Shown here in pieces: positions 33,495 to 46,208 of a stretch of 64,000 nt of DNA. The translations under genes and the position numbers were made by a program. Within the stretch, counting starts at the first letter, position 1. Each line of letters opens with the position of its first letter. The stretch comes from Arachis hypogaea (taxonomy: Eukaryota; Streptophyta; Magnoliopsida; Fabales; Fabaceae), in the NCBI RefSeq assembly GCF_003086295.3, contig NC_092048.1, positions 107,462,276-107,526,275 on the forward strand. The letters are read 5' to 3'. The notes below the pieces were generated by a model. The model was not told where the DNA came from. It saw only the letters and a list, made by a program, of their open reading frames with translations, and did no database searches.

Positions 33495-33846
33495 GGATTC
33501 TTTTTTGTTTTGGATGATTTTTTTAATAGTTTTAGATATTTTTTACTTAGTTTTTGAATGTTCTTTTTTCAATATTTTTTGGATGATTATTTTGTTAGGT
33601 TTTAAAATTTTTAACATCATTTTGCATATTTCTTTTTTTTTAAGTTTTAAATGTTATTTTGTTAGGTTTCAAATATTTTTTTATTAAAAATTTTTAAAAT
33701 GATTTTAGAAATAATTTTAAAATTTTTAAAATAAAATTAAAAAATTTTAAAATGAATTAAAATTTTTTCTTAGAGTTTAAATGTTTCTTTTTAATAAGTT
33801 TTGAATGTTTCTTATGATAGTTTAAATTTATGTTCTTCCAAAAAAA

Positions 33847-33880
<34 letters not shown>
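32909..33880. other. Spacer with a small GC-rich island and AT microsatellites
   Basis: The segment 33090-33310 is GC-rich (GCGGACGCAGCGCCGCC type) in an AT-rich setting and gives overlapping 115-156-codon frames on both strands with arginine/alanine/histidine bias and no family motif. I do not call a gene. (AT)18 lies at 33452-33487 and a second AT tract at 33851-33882. Between them (33500-33830) variants of 'ttttggatgattattttgttaggtt' recur irregularly. Confidence 0.5.
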
Positions 33881-33884
<4 letters not shown>

Positions 33885-33885
<1 letters not shown>

Positions 33886-33971
33886 CTTATTTTTAATGTA
33901 TATTTTATAATTTGATATTTATTATATATTGATAACTGATTTTTATAATTAATTTTAGGATACAAGTAATA
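33885..33971. mobile_element. MITE remnant, copy 1
   Basis: The stretch ends TAATTTTAGGATACAAGTAA, which is nearly the reverse complement of the start of the copy at 38060 (TTATTTGTACACTAAAATTA). Internal words (ATTTTTAATGTATATTTTATA, TAACTGATTTT) are shared with that copy. It is cut on the left by the AT tract. Confidence 0.5.
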
Positions 33972-35889
33972 TTATTGATTATATTTTATGCTCTTTTTGC
34001 CAAAAAGTTGAATTGCTAACATCGTAGGCTAATTTTCTCACCATAATTAAACGTATTTACTGATACAAGAAACGAAATTATGTTTTTGAATTACAAATAG
34101 AATTATTTTGATATTATCATACCTCCGTCGTCCGCCGTTTTCGATTCTTTTTCCCTCTTTTCACTTGTGCTTCCTTTTTTTATTCCAAGAGTTTTTTTTA
34201 TTTCTTTTTAAAGTAAATTATCGTTGAATGATTCTGATCTGTAATGTTCAAATACCTTGATTGATTCTACCTGATTATGTAAATCATCAAAAAAATGTTA
34301 GACAACGTCAAATTCTATTGTTTGAACAGAGTATGGGATTTAACATAATGTAACTAAGCATTTAAGGAATTTTTTAAGAAAACATCGGTCGAGATGATTT
34401 TTAATTCTATAATATTGATCCTGCCGGCTCTGTATCCTCTGTAAGACTTTTGTTCTGAAATTTATTTAACTAATTAATATTAATAATTTGAGAGCATAGT
34501 TAGTTACACAAGATTATTCTTTTGCATGATCAGTGTGAATGTCGCCCAATGAAGTAATGCGAGAGCCTGAGAGGTTCCTAATTTAAGTGATGGTTTTACT
34601 CAAATTTTAATTAAACTTGAAAGGGAATAAATTAGGCCTGGACAACATTTATAATTCAATTAGTCTTTACTATATATACGAAGGAAAAATATAGGAAGAC
34701 AATGAAAATACTAAACAATGTAAATAATAGATATATTGAATGTTTAATTCAATAGATATGTAAATGGATGATTATTCTTTTTGATTCGATTTACTATACA
34801 GTTAACAATGACTAGATATTTACATTGTTTATAAAAGTTATTACCTACCTAATAAAACCGCAAAAAATATTTTGAGGGTAAAGAAAAGACAGAAATGCTG
34901 GGCTTCTAGCCTTCTAGAAGATCATTAGGTTACGTATAAAGCCCAGAGAACATTGCAGGGCCCACCGAAACCCTCCAAAGTCAAATACTCACCAACTCCT
35001 ATCCTTAATAAAGCAGAATATAATTCCTTAATGCTACATTAGGTTTGTTAATTGTTGTAGTTGAGGTCTCTATTTTCAGTTTCGCTTTCCCTTGGATCAT
35101 GAATTGATGATGCAACTTTCTCCTATGATGAAGGATTAGTGTATGTGCTGTAAAGCTGATCAAGTGGTTTGCATTATATTGGCACCCACTTAGTTAGATA
35201 AGACGCATTTTCGTTACTTCCCTAATAATCTCTATCATTTTCCCATACTTTCCATTTGTCCCATCCTTTTTCTTCTGGATTCTTTTGCTACCACGGGCTA
35301 ATAATATATAATTCATTCCTTAATTAGCTTCCTCGTAACATTTTAGTTTTTCTGAATTACCATGCATATGTATGTACAATTGATATAAAACACAAACACA
35401 ATACTACTTGCTATATATGATAAATACCAGAGAAAGTATAGAACACTAATTTTTAATAGCGTAATATTAATTAATTTTAGAATTTAAAATTTAAGATTAA
35501 AAATTTAAAATAAATGAAATAATTTTACAAAATTGACTGATAATAGTTAAGAAAAGTCAAAAATTTATTAATATTACTGTAAATATAATTATTTGAAAGA
35601 ATAAATCATTTATTTTTTTTTATAAATAACATGAATAACCAAAACATTTTTAAACAAGAATATATGAAGAAAAATTAGTAACACATCCGACCTTTAATTT
35701 ATTATACACTGTGATATAACCTCCTTTCTCGGCATTACCAGCGAGAGATGATTATACCAAAAAAAATGTGTACCTACTATAGATACCAAAAGCAGATGAT
35801 TCATGCATTTTAGTATTTTTTTTTTCATTTGATGAATAATTCGGATATAAATGCATTATTTACGTTATATATATATATATATATATATT
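33972..35889. other. AT-rich spacer
   Basis: No supported gene or mobile element. An (AT)n tract closes it at 35866-35888. Confidence 0.5.
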
Positions 35890-35890
35890 T

Positions 35891-35978
35891 TTAAATCAGA
35901 AGTGAGACTCGAAAAGCGAATCCACGGTCTGTAGGTAAGTAAGGAAAGACTATGCCATTTAAACTATAACTCGTTGGT
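35891..35978 (-). mobile_element. tRNA-derived SINE-like remnant
   Basis: On the minus strand a box-A-like TAGTTTAAATGGC (about 35968-35956) is followed about 45 bp on by a box-B-like TTCGAGTCTC (about 35910-35901). This resembles the head of a plant tRNA-derived SINE. Box B is damaged and the 3' body is missing; the sequence runs into an AT tract. A decayed tRNA fragment is the alternative. Confidence 0.4.
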
Positions 35979-38059
35979 TTATCTACGTTGTAATTTGGTT
36001 TGAATAAATTCTCATTCTTATAATTATTATTTATCTTTCGCTTTTGTAACCGATCATCGATAACTATCTGTAACTCAATTTCTAGGATGCCATTTATTTT
36101 AATCCAGGGAAACATCGCACTGTAAATTATTTAGTAGTCAACTTCTTCTATGTTATATACGGAGAAATACAATGTTTGGATTCAATTAATATTATTAGTT
36201 AGTAGTTAAGTGTGAATAAGTTTACAATGCTAAGTTATAAAGAATTGATGGTTGGTGTGTGTGTAATTGTGCAAAAACTGCACACTGTGGATGGCAGGAA
36301 AGAAGCGAGGAATAGACTGAACCATTCATTATTATTAGAAAACCCATTCATCATTATTATAATTGAATTAAACATACGGCATATACAGGTGGTGTTGTTT
36401 TACGATATCACGGAACGGTGGAAATGGACATCACTTAATATATAAAACAATTCGCGTTTTGCATTCCTCACATACATTGTGAACCATGAAAAAGCATTAT
36501 TTTTTGAAGCACCAAAATCTGCTAATTAAATATATTATTATATAGTATCATATGTAAATGCAAGGAGCAAATATAGTATAAAAGCTTTTCTTCTCTCCCC
36601 CTTTTTATTTTGTGGTTCCAGGCCTTCAATGAATATTCAAATATTAATAATGTTTGGTCTCTTTCTTTTCTTTTCCTTTCTCTTTTCTTTAAGGAAAAAA
36701 GGTGTGGGAAAGCAAATACACTATGGGAAGATATATAACGCAATGAGAACTGCGCATGCAGTATTTTACAAGTTGTATTGACCTTGACGCTGCTCTTAAA
36801 TTAATGGATCGGAGAATGAATGAGAAATATTAAGTCATTGATCTTCACCCTAGTCCACACGTTCAATTCGGGTCTTGACTCATATATTTCGTATAGATAT
36901 ATAGATGTTTAATTTTCATGGAATAATTGGTTTTCGTTGCATGTACTAAGACTTTTGTTCTTCCATGCGTCTCAGAATGTCAAAGACAAATAGGAAGTGA
37001 GTTTGTCAATATGTGATCTCTCTACCTAATTGTTGTTTCTAATAATAATTCAAGAATCGCAACCACGTGTTTCCCACAAGTCACGAAGACTTATGCATAC
37101 AATACCAAATCACAGTTGTTAACTCGAAATATAATAAGTGAATTGTAGAGATTAATTTTCTTTTTTAAACTGTGAACATTACAGAATCATAGGAAAGTGG
37201 TGCATGGAAATTATTCAAGTAATGAGACTGTCCGTTTAACTTACGCTGATAAATTGATTTTCCAATGAATTACTGTTTATATAAGTAATGAGATCGAACA
37301 TACAGATGATGAGATGAATGATGGTGACCGTCATAATTTCAGTACTATATGTGTGTCACTGTCATCTCAAGAATTTAATTTACAGCTACATAAACCTAGT
37401 TTAGATATAGTAATATACATGAGTAATGTAAACGCAAATTCTGTATTTTCTAATTCTCCTGCACGGTCAATTTTTTGCTTATCTGAGACAATTAGGAGTG
37501 AATGCTAAGAGAAGTAGATAATGACACCTATATACAATGTGATGATAAGGTGTTTAAGATAATGGAGTTGTTTAATTATAATTGTAAGGCTTGATTTTGA
37601 AAAACTTGTTAAAATGGTGTTAGTGTTTTTTCTTTTAAAAGAATAAGTTTTTTATTTTGTATTTGGTACTTTGATAAATTAAAAAGATTATGTGTTTTGA
37701 CTTATAATTTTTAAAAGATAAGAACTTAAAGATATTTTGTATTTATATTTAAATTAAAAAATCTAATATAAATTCATACATTACTTAATTTTTAAATTTA
37801 ATTTTTATATTTTTGTCTATTATAATATTTTTAAATTTTAAAATTATTTTACTAAACGTACTTATTATTGTTTGTACTTATTGAAAATTATTTTAATTTG
37901 ATTTACTAAATATAGATGTTAGCTACCACTTTTAAAAAGTTATATTTTAAAAAATAATTTTTATAAATTATTTTTAAAAAATAAAATTTTACCAAATCAA
38001 ACTTAAATCTTTAATACATTATATTAATATATAACTCTTTTATATTGAAGATCAAAAAT
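35979..38059. other. AT-rich spacer with a possible MITE
   Basis: No gene seen. At 37588-38010 imperfect inverted ends (AAGGCTTGATTTTG on the left and, inverted, TAAGTTTGATTTGG on the right) enclose AT-rich DNA, possibly a MITE of about 420 bp. I found no TSD. Confidence 0.35.
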
Positions 38060-38190
38060 ATTATTTGTACACTAAAATTATCTACTAAAATTAGTCACTA
38101 TATATTTGTGTATAAATATATATACTATTAAACTCATTTTCAATGTGTATTTTATACTAATAACTGATTTTAATATATTATTAACATAGT
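38060..38190. mobile_element. MITE remnant, copy 2
   Basis: It starts TTATTTGTACACTAAAATTA and shares internal sequence with the remnant at 33885-33971. The right end is degraded. I recall very similar short elements as abundant in legume genomes but cannot name the family with certainty. Confidence 0.5.
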
Positions 38191-38322
38191 TGATTAAAAA
38201 TATATATTAAGTTAAAAATTAAAAATAAATTAAGCATTTTTATGACGCAATTGTTTTTCTTATTTCATGCTTTTAAATTTTATATTTAATAATTTTATAA
38301 AAGAATATGATAAAAACTGGCA

Positions 38323-38373
<51 letters not shown>

Positions 38374-39116
38374 TGGTATATATAATTGACTGACTTTCTA
38401 CTAAATAACTAGTAATTAAAAACTCGATTGCCATAAGCTAAATTTTTGGACTGAGATAATAAATATTTAAATTTGGACATTTTGTTTGTATATCTTAATA
38501 TCGATGGAGAAGAAAAGAAAATTGTTAGTCGAAAGAATTGTCCATAAGTTCTTAAAATTCGTTACCATAAAATAAAAAACAAATTAAAATGCAATGGCAG
38601 ACAAAGTAGACGACTAGACGACGCAGACGGCTGTGATGCAATAATTTTTCCGGGGTAGCGATTTTCTATTAGCGTGCTGCACTCTATGGCTCTACTTTTA
38701 TTGTTTCATTATTAATTTTTTATTTTTTATCATTACCTTTTTTAACATTAGGAGAAAGCTTCTCAGTGTATTTTTTTGGTACAGTAAGGGGCCAGAGGCC
38801 CAAGGAACGAACAGACTACACAATATTCACAGTTTGGGCCAAGTGATCCCAATTACATCACCCAAAATTTTTACTTCTACCAAAAAAAAGCCAGAGTGGA
38901 ATTGTAACTTGTAAGTAAAATCTCTCCGTACAATTTTGTGTGTGTTTGGATTACAGTTAGCAAACGAGAGTTTGTATAAAATTAATTTTATAAACTTAAT
39001 TTTGATGAAAAATAAGTTTGTGTTAACGTGATTTATATCAAAATAGATTATAGTAGAATAAATGTTGTTAGGATTATACTACTCAAAATCACTTTTAGAT
39101 GAAAAATTACGAAAAG
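38191..39116. other. AT-rich spacer with (AAT)n microsatellite
   Basis: About 17 AAT repeats at 38323-38373. The rest, up to the target duplication of element B, has no gene that I can support. Confidence 0.6.
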
Positions 39117-39121
39117 AGCAT

Positions 39122-39618
39122 TGTTCTGAGACTTACCTAGAACCAGATGGTTGGGCTTGAATGAGAGGTCCAAACGCTAAAGGAAGGTGGTCTCCGACTT
39201 GTCCTACGTCAGGGAGCCGCCGTCTGAGTTGCGTGTTCCAAGAGATGGGGGTGGTACTTACAAGACACTCTGATGCCTAAGTCAGCAAGGGGCTAAGCAG
39301 GTTTAAGTGTATTGGAACTTAGGTTTACCTGAGTGAGACAATGTATTTATAGAGAGGATCCAATAACCACCGTTGAAGTAGTTCCACTTCTGATGGTGGA
39401 TAACCGTCCCTTTATCTTAGGGTTGTTGGGATCTCTCTCCTAGAAGTGGGTGAGAGATTTAAGGAGGCAGTTACTCACTTGGATAAGTGCTGACTGCTTT
39501 GTTGGTGTTGACTACGACTTCTTAGTGGAGGTCGGATAGTAAGTGAAGGCCATCCTTTTGGATTGGGCCTCTTGTCTTGATTTGGGCCTGGCTTACATTT
39601 TGGGCCATGGTATGAACA
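39122..39618 (-). repeat. Left LTR of B (3' LTR)
   Basis: On the + strand it starts TGTTCTGAG and ends TATGAACA. A purine-rich minus-strand tract (AGTAGGGGCAC) abuts it at 39619-39629 and marks it as the 3' LTR. Confidence 0.92.
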
Positions 39619-39891
39619 GTGCCCCTACTCGAGTCCGATCTCTTAGCTATGAGTTGGATACGAGTATTAATTGAACTCGGGGATGCTTAAGTCGATTTCT
39701 TCTTTCAAGTCGGGAAACCGACGTGGTTTGTAGTTTTTGAAACCGACGTGATTTTGAATTTTCAAACATCATGTCTAATCGAATGTCGCGTCTGTTTGGC
39801 TTCTGCATTTACACGTGGGTGGGCGGTTGCATTGGTAACAGTGCGTTCTTTTAATGACTGAACCGTTTTTACAATTATGCCCCTAGTGCAT

Positions 39892-39898
39892 TATAAAT
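39892..39898 (+). promoter_or_regulatory. TATA box of the accessory gene of B
   Basis: TATAAAT lies on the + strand, opposite to the element, about 275 bp inside the left LTR. It is followed by a CT-rich stretch (39903-39930), a typical plant 5' leader, and by the gene at 40319. This suggests an internal promoter independent of the LTR. Confidence 0.55.
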
Positions 39899-40042
39899 GC
39901 TTTTTCCTCTTCTTTCTTTCCTTTCTTTCGTTTGCTTTCTGAGAACTGTTTCGCTCCTTTGCTCTTTTCCTCGCTCATAAGATCCTCAGGCTTTCTCTCT
40001 TCCGTTGTAGTGTTTGTCTTTCTATCTTCTTCTTCACAAAAG

Positions 40043-40279
40043 GTTAGTTCTTTGTATCTCCTTTTTGCTTTTTTACTTGATATGATGAATGTTTTGAGAG
40101 CGAGATTCTTTGGTGTGGCATTTTTACTGTTCGTAGTAGGAATATTTTTGGAATTTTGCATTTTTCCTTTTGCGAGGATCTCTTTTGCTATGACTGTTAT
40201 TTGCTTTTGCCTTCTGTTTAAAAAGAACTTCTTCGTTACGGACTGATTTTTTGATGACTTCTTTTTCTGTGCAATGTAG
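40043..40279 (+). other. Candidate 5'-leader intron of the accessory gene of B
   Basis: The donor AAAAG/GTTAGT at 40043 and acceptor GCAATGTAG at 40279 bound 237 bp of T-rich DNA. The first coding ATG is 40 bp downstream. Inference from splice-site consensus only. Confidence 0.45.
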
Positions 40280-40318
40280 GTATTATCATTTTCGCATACA
40301 TTTTTTCCTTTTTACGAA

Positions 40319-42235
40319 ATGTCTTCCCACATTCCTGAGGCCCACTTGAGATGGGTAGATACTTCCTTTCTTTCTGAGAACCCTTTAGTGGATACCGTCT
40401 TCATAACTGAACTCAGGAAGCACCATAGGGTCTGTAGCCTTGATAGTGACGAACCCAAATATGAGTTGATAGCCCCTAATCTTGAGGACCGAGTTTGTTT
40501 TGGGAGGAATGACGATACTGATCTCCACTTTATTTTCATGTATGACTGCCTTTTTACCCGTTTAGGGGTTACCTTGCCTTTTTCTGATTTTGAAGTGGAG
40601 GTTCTGTCCTACTGTAGGGTAGCTCCTTCCCAACTTCACCCCAATTCCTGGGATTTTCTGAAAATTTACCAGCTTGTCAGCCGAGAGCATGACCTTCCGA
40701 TCTCTTTATAAATATTTTTCTATCTTTTTCACTTGACCAAGCCTTTCAGTAAACAAAACAAATAACAATGGGTGTCTTTCCAAGCCATTCAAGGTCGAAA
40801 AGTCTTTTCTATGTTTGATGAATCCTTCCATGACTTTTAAAATTTATTTTTCAAAGTTCAAGCCGTTGAAGGACATCACCTTTTCTTCCTGGATGAGGAT
40901 AATGAGCCCCGATTTCCTTTGTGCTGGGTAGAAGCCTCTCCCATAGAGAAATATGGCTTAACAGACTTGGATGGGGTAGAAGAGGCTGTTGTTGAGTTCT
41001 TTCGAGAGGCTTGAGGACGGGCTCCAAACCTGGACACCAAGAAATTTCTTCTTGGATCTCCAAGTTCTGTCAGGGCCGAGCTAGGTAGTTCTTCATTTCA
41101 TGCTCTTGTAGTCACACTTGACTCCTCTGACTTGCATTAATTTGTTCTCGACTTGTGCTGATTAATTTTGTTTTTCTTTTCATAAATGGTGAAAAGCGGG
41201 TCGAGAGCAGCTTACCAGAAGGTTCAGGAGGCGAAAAGGAATGCTCGCGTCTGGGCTGCTCCACAGGAAGTCGGGGCTTCTGCTACTCCTCCTCTTCATG
41301 GGTCTGGTCAGGGGACCTCTTCCTCCCAGCCAATCTTGGTAAATCCTGTTCCTACTCCTCCTTCTCCTCCTCTTGCTCCCCCTGTTCAGTCCTCTTCGGA
41401 ACCTGAGAAGAAAAAATGCAAGACCATGGAAACCGGCTCTTCTATTGTTGGGGATGCCAGTTTTGATGGTCCAAAATTTGCTAGGAAGCACAACCTTCCA
41501 CACAGCTAGATTGCTATGGATGATACTGCTATCCAAAATCATCTTAATATTTTAATCCGGGGGAGAATTCGAACTGCTAGAGTCTGAACCTCCCTTCTTG
41601 ATATTTTTGACAAAACTCCTTTGAGAACTACCCAAAAATCTTTGGAGGATCTCCAAGGGAGGATTGCCCTATATCAGGAGGATGAGAGGAGGCTGCAGGA
41701 GGAAAACAATAAGCTAAAGGAAGAGCTTGCCCAGGCCTGGGAGAGGGAGAGGAAGCTGAAGGACCAGTGTGTCATGGCAGAGGGTTTGAAGGAGAAGGCC
41801 AAACAGAATTATGTTCGCCTTTTTGCATATAAAATTGAATTGAATGAGGAGCTGGACAAGCTTAGGGAGGGATACCAGGACCTGGAGGAGTCTGTGACGG
41901 AAGGTACTGAAGTGTTGTTTGAGGTGTTGAAGGAGCAAGTTTGGGTTCTGGCTCCCGACTTGGATCTGTCTCCTTTGCATCCTGACAAAGTTGTCATTGA
42001 CGGCGCCATTATTTTTCCTTCTCGTCCTGCTACAGATTCCGAGCTGAAGATGGCGGGGCAGCGCGTAATAGAGTCTCCTTCTCGTGAGGTTGATATGCCG
42101 TCTTCTTCGGCTACTCTTGAGGTGATTCCAACTCCTAACGCCGAAGAGGTCCCTCCAACCCCTCCGACTTCCACGGCTGGAGTTCCGACATCCCCTCCTG
42201 GTGATGATTCCAATCCTCCTCTTGATCCTAAGTAG
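40319..42235 (+). pseudogene. Antisense accessory gene of B (putative gypsy-type transposon domain plus coiled coil)
   Basis: The first block, 40319-40711, starts MSSHIPEAHLRWVDTSF and holds PSQLHPNSWDFLKIYQ, homologous to the reverse-strand gene of D. A second block follows around 40855-41013 (FFLDEDNEPRFPLCWVEASP), then a proline/serine-rich part (41186-41509) and a coiled-coil C-terminal part of 204 codons (41621-42235; EERERLQ-type heptads around 41690-41770, then VLAPDLDLSPLHPDKVVIDG). Stops at 40709-40711, 41011-41013 and 41507-41509, plus frame changes, break it. The gene runs against the retroelement. The two independent copies, D and B, show it is a regular component of this lineage; its function is unknown. 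Confidence 0.7.
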
Positions 42236-43161
42236 TTTGAAGCTATTAAGGCCCGGCTTGTGGGTCCTTTTTGTAAACTTTGTATCTTTGTTTCTTCGTG
42301 TTGAAGGTTTCTGACATTTGATCCTTTTCATAGGGTCTTAACAACAATTTTTTGTTTCTGGCCTTTTTTGGACAAGGCCTTTTAACAAAGTAGGTTATTT
42401 TTATCATGCATGTTTGTTGCTTTTTGCTACTTGATCAGACTCAGCTTTTCTTAAAAAAAATTTTTGAGAGAGGTCGAACTTTTTCTAAGGGTAAACCTTT
42501 TTTACAGCTCTGTGAAGTTTCTTTCAAGAAAACTTATTTTGAATAATTTTGGCAAAAGTTTTCTGCAAGGTTTTGTGAAAACTTTAGTTTTGATTCTTGG
42601 ACTGGAAGTTTCAACTATGTGAAGAACTCTTATCATTGATTCCCTGAGGAATTCTCGCCTTTTTTTGTTTTCCATTGTTTTGACCTCGTACGTTCAATTT
42701 TACTTTGCCTATTGAATTGTTTACATAACTTAGGCTATTTTTGCGATACATTTTATTCGGTTTGGGCTTTTTGACTTGCAAGTCGTTAGCTATAATATGT
42801 CCGAGCTTGTTACGATTGACTTTTATAACCTCTTTACACTGACTTGTACCTCGTCGCTTTATTTTGCCGACCATATAGGTCGGTCAATGGATTTCTGCGT
42901 TTTTTTGAACTTAAGTCAGTGCGTATCATAGTAATGATAAATGAAAATTTTAAAGAGAAAGGTAAGGGGATAATGTAAAGAGAGATATTATTGCTGAGTG
43001 TAATATGGAATTTCAAAGATGCTTTTGCTACTAAGGGTTTGGAATTTCTACCCCCTAGCCCTCACTATGATGCCTCGTTAAAACCCCCTCCAGGAAAATC
43101 CTTCTTTGGGAAAAAACCATGAAGTCGGGAAAAAGAGTACATCAGAGAGCGATGTTCACTT
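42236..43161. other. Non-coding gap between accessory gene and pol of B
   Basis: The two genes converge here. T-rich on the + strand, no reading frame I can support; probably holds the 3' ends of both transcripts. Confidence 0.5.
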
Positions 43162-44526
43162 CTAGCTGTAATATCTTTTCATATTGCAGCCTTGCCATGA
43201 TTTGGGAAGCTCTAACCCTTTTAGATCGGACACCTTATAATACCTTTTTCCTAGGACCTCAATTATCTTGTAGGGTCCTTTCCAGTTTGCAGCGAGCTTC
43301 CCTTCGCCCGACTTATTTATGCCGATGTCATTTCTAATCAGAACCAAGTCGTCTATGGCAAAGCTTCTTCGAATGACATTTTTGTTGTATCTATTCGTCA
43401 TCCTTTTCTTCAACGCTGATTCTCTTATCTAAGCTTGTTCTCGGGCTTTGAGGAGCAATTCGAGTTCTTCCTTGTGAGCTTGAATGTTTCCGACCTCGTC
43501 ATAGAATCTCACTCTTGGACTTAGCTCATTGATCTCTATAGGGATCATGGATTCTATGCCATAGGCGAGTCAAAAGGGTGTCTCTCCAGTAGTAGAATGA
43601 GGTGTAGTTCGGTAGGCCCATAATACTTGGGAGAGTTCTTCAGCCCAAGCTCCCTTTGCTTCTTGAAGTATTTTCTTAAGTCCTGCTAAAATGACTTTGT
43701 TAGTAGCTTCGGCTTGTCTATTTGCTTGGGGATGTTCTACCGAGGTGAATTTGTGTTTAATTTTCATGCTGGTCACCAGGTTTCTAAAGGTGGAGTCGGT
43801 AAATTGGGTACCATTATCTGTAGTGATGGAGTGTGAGACTCCAAACCTAGTAATGATATTCCTATAAAGAAACTTCCGACTTCTCTTTGCTGTGATGGTG
43901 GCTAAGGGCTCTGCTTCAATCCACTTTGTGAAATAATCTACTCCTACTATGAGATATTTAACTTGTCCAAGTGCTTGAGGAAAAGGTCCAAGTAGGTCCA
44001 ATCCCCATTTTGCAAAAGGCCATAGAGAAGTTATACTAATTAGCTCTTCTGGGCGGGGGGAGGGGGTGACATGGAAGTTGGCATGTATCTAGCATGGTTG
44101 ACACTTCCTCACCAAGTCGGTGGCATCTTTTTGTAAGGTTGGCCAGAAGAATTCAGCTCGAATAACCTTTCTGGCTAAGGATCTTGCCCCGAGATGATTT
44201 CTGCAGATACCGTTGTGCACTTCGTCCAACACTTCTTCTGTAGAGGACATTTTTCACCAATGTGTAGTTATGTGCTTCCCTTCGAATCTTCTTGGCTTCT
44301 TTTTGTTCCTCCGGTAAGATGTCGAATTTTAAGTATTCGATCAAGAGAGTCATCCAACCAAGGTTTAATCTGGAAACCTCTAAGACATCTAGCTTGTCGT
44401 CTACCTTGGTGACTGAAGGTTCTTGGAGAGTTTCTTAGATCAGGCTCCTATTCTTTCCACCAGGCTTGGTACTTGCCAACTTGGAGAGGGTGTCTGCTCT
44501 GCTATTGAGATCCCGAGTTATATGCC
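43162..44526 (-). pseudogene. Pol of B: integrase
   Basis: On the minus strand: linker and zinc domain (44353-44050, damaged), catalytic core 44001-43570 with LIVGVDYFTKWIEAEP and TTDNGTQF carrying the two aspartates and QAEATN carrying the glutamate, and C-terminal region 43413-43162 (LKGLELPKSW). In the core the usual glycine before QAE reads arginine. Stops lie near 44091, 43570 and 43430. Element C interrupts the gene at 44527. Confidence 0.85.
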
Positions 44527-46170
44527 TGGTGCACGAAATTGTGATGTCCAGGCTCGAACAATCCCTGGTAATGGCTCCAAAGCTTGGTGCTTTGATCTTA
44601 ATTCATAATTGTCACAACTTCGATACAACTAACCAGCAAGTGCACTGGGTCGTCCAAGTAATACCTTACGTGAGTAAGGGTCGAATCCCACGGAGATTGT
44701 TGGTATGAAGCAAGCTATGGTCACCTTGTAAATCTCAGTCAGGCGGATTTAAACATGATATTTTATTAGATTCAAATAAACAATAAAAGGGATAGAGGCA
44801 CTTATGTAAATCATTGGTAGGAATTTCAGATAAGAGAATGGAGATGCTTTTCGTTCCTCTGAACCTCTGCTTTCCTGCTATCTTCATCCAATCAGTCTTA
44901 CTCCTTTCCATGGTTGGCTGTATGCAAGGGCATCACCGTTGTCAGTGGCTACATCCCCTCCTCTCAGTGAATCATATGCTCACGCACCCTGTCACGGCAC
45001 GGCTATTCATCTGTCGGTTCCCAATCATGCTGGAATAGGATTCACCCTCCTTTTGCGTCTGTCACTAACGCCCAGCACTCGCGAGTTTGAAGCTCGTCAC
45101 AGTCATTCAATCATTGAATCCTACTCAGAATACCACAGACAAGGTTTAGACCTTCCGGATTCTCTTGAATGCCGCCATCATTCTAGCTTACGCCACGAAG
45201 ATTCCTGTTAGGAGATCTAAGAGATACTCATTCTAGCTTAATTCATGTAGAACGGAAGTGTTTGTCAGGCACGTGTTCATAGGGGAGATGGTGATGAGCG
45301 TCACACATAATCATCACCTTCATCACATTTTTGGGTGCGAATGGATATCTTAGAAGCGAAATAAGAAGAATTGAATAGAAAATAGAAGTACTTTGCATTA
45401 ATCTTTGAGGAACAGTAGAGCTCCACACCTTAATCTATGGAGTGTAGAAACTCTACCGTTGAAAATACATAAGTGAAAGGTCCAGGCATGGCCGAGATGG
45501 CCAGCCCCTCTGATCTAAGAACCAGGCGTCCAAAAGATGTCTAATACAATAGTAAAAGGTCCTATTTATAATAAACTAGTCACTAGGGTTTACATGAGTA
45601 AGTAATTGATGAATAAATCCACTTCCGGGGCCCACTTGGTGTGTGTTTGGGCTGAGCCTAAGTGTTGCACATGCAGAGGCCATTTGTGGAGTTGAACGCC
45701 ATGTTCTGTGCCAGTTTGGGCGTTCAACTCTGGTTTTGGATCCTTTTCTGGCGCTGGACGCCAGATTTGGGCAGAAGGCTGGCGTTGAACGCCAGTTTAC
45801 GTCGTCAATTCTTGGCCAAAGTATGGACTATTATATATTGCTGGAAAGCCCTGGATGTCTACTTTCCAACGCAATTGGAAGCGCTCCATTTCGAGTTCTG
45901 TAGCTCCAGAAAATCCACTTTGAGTGCAGGGAGGTCAGAATCCAACAGCATCAGCAGTCCTTTTTCAACCTTTGAATCTGATTTTTGCTCAAGTCCCTCA
46001 ATTTCAGCCAGAAAATACCTGAAATCACAGAAAAACATACAAACTCATAGTAAAGTCCAGAAATGTGAATTTAACACAAAATCTATTAAAAACATCCCTA
46101 AAAGTAACTAGATCCTACTAAAAACATACTAAAAACAATGTCAAAAAGCGTATAAATTATCCGCTCATCA
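44527..46170 (-). repeat. Left LTR of C (3' LTR)
   Basis: On the + strand it starts TGGTGCACGAAATTG and ends CGCTCATCA. It contains the palindrome array 45688-45793, a TATA box on the minus strand (TATAAATAG, 45562-45570) and, 35 bp from its inner 3' edge in element orientation, a decayed primer-site copy (44562-44579). Confidence 0.95.
45688..45793. repeat. Four palindromes at exact 31-bp spacing in the left LTR of C
   Basis: Centres are 45694, 45725, 45756 and 45787. The array lies 377-482 bp from the LTR start, about 120 bp upstream of the TATA box. The right-LTR copy is at about 53760-53865. Motif sequences correspond one to one with those of element A. Confidence 0.9.
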
Positions 46171-46208
46171 CAACACCAAACTTAAATTGTTGCTTGTCCC
46201 CAAGCAAC
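46171..46208 (-). other. Hairpin plus purine-tract module next to the 3' LTR of C
   Basis: On the minus strand the stem GTTGCTTG-GGGA-CAAGCAAC (46189-46208) is followed by TTAAGTTTGGTGTTG and the LTR. The loop differs by one base from the AGGA of the other elements. Confidence 0.8.

Noticed and set aside
32974..33557. Protein-coding gene of 115-156 codons
   Set aside because: Open frames occur on both strands over the same GC-rich patch and end in low-complexity DNA; no recognisable motif.
34427..34445. rRNA-like GATCCTGCCGGCTCTG sequence
   Set aside because: Only a dozen bases resemble rRNA and the flanks do not continue the match.
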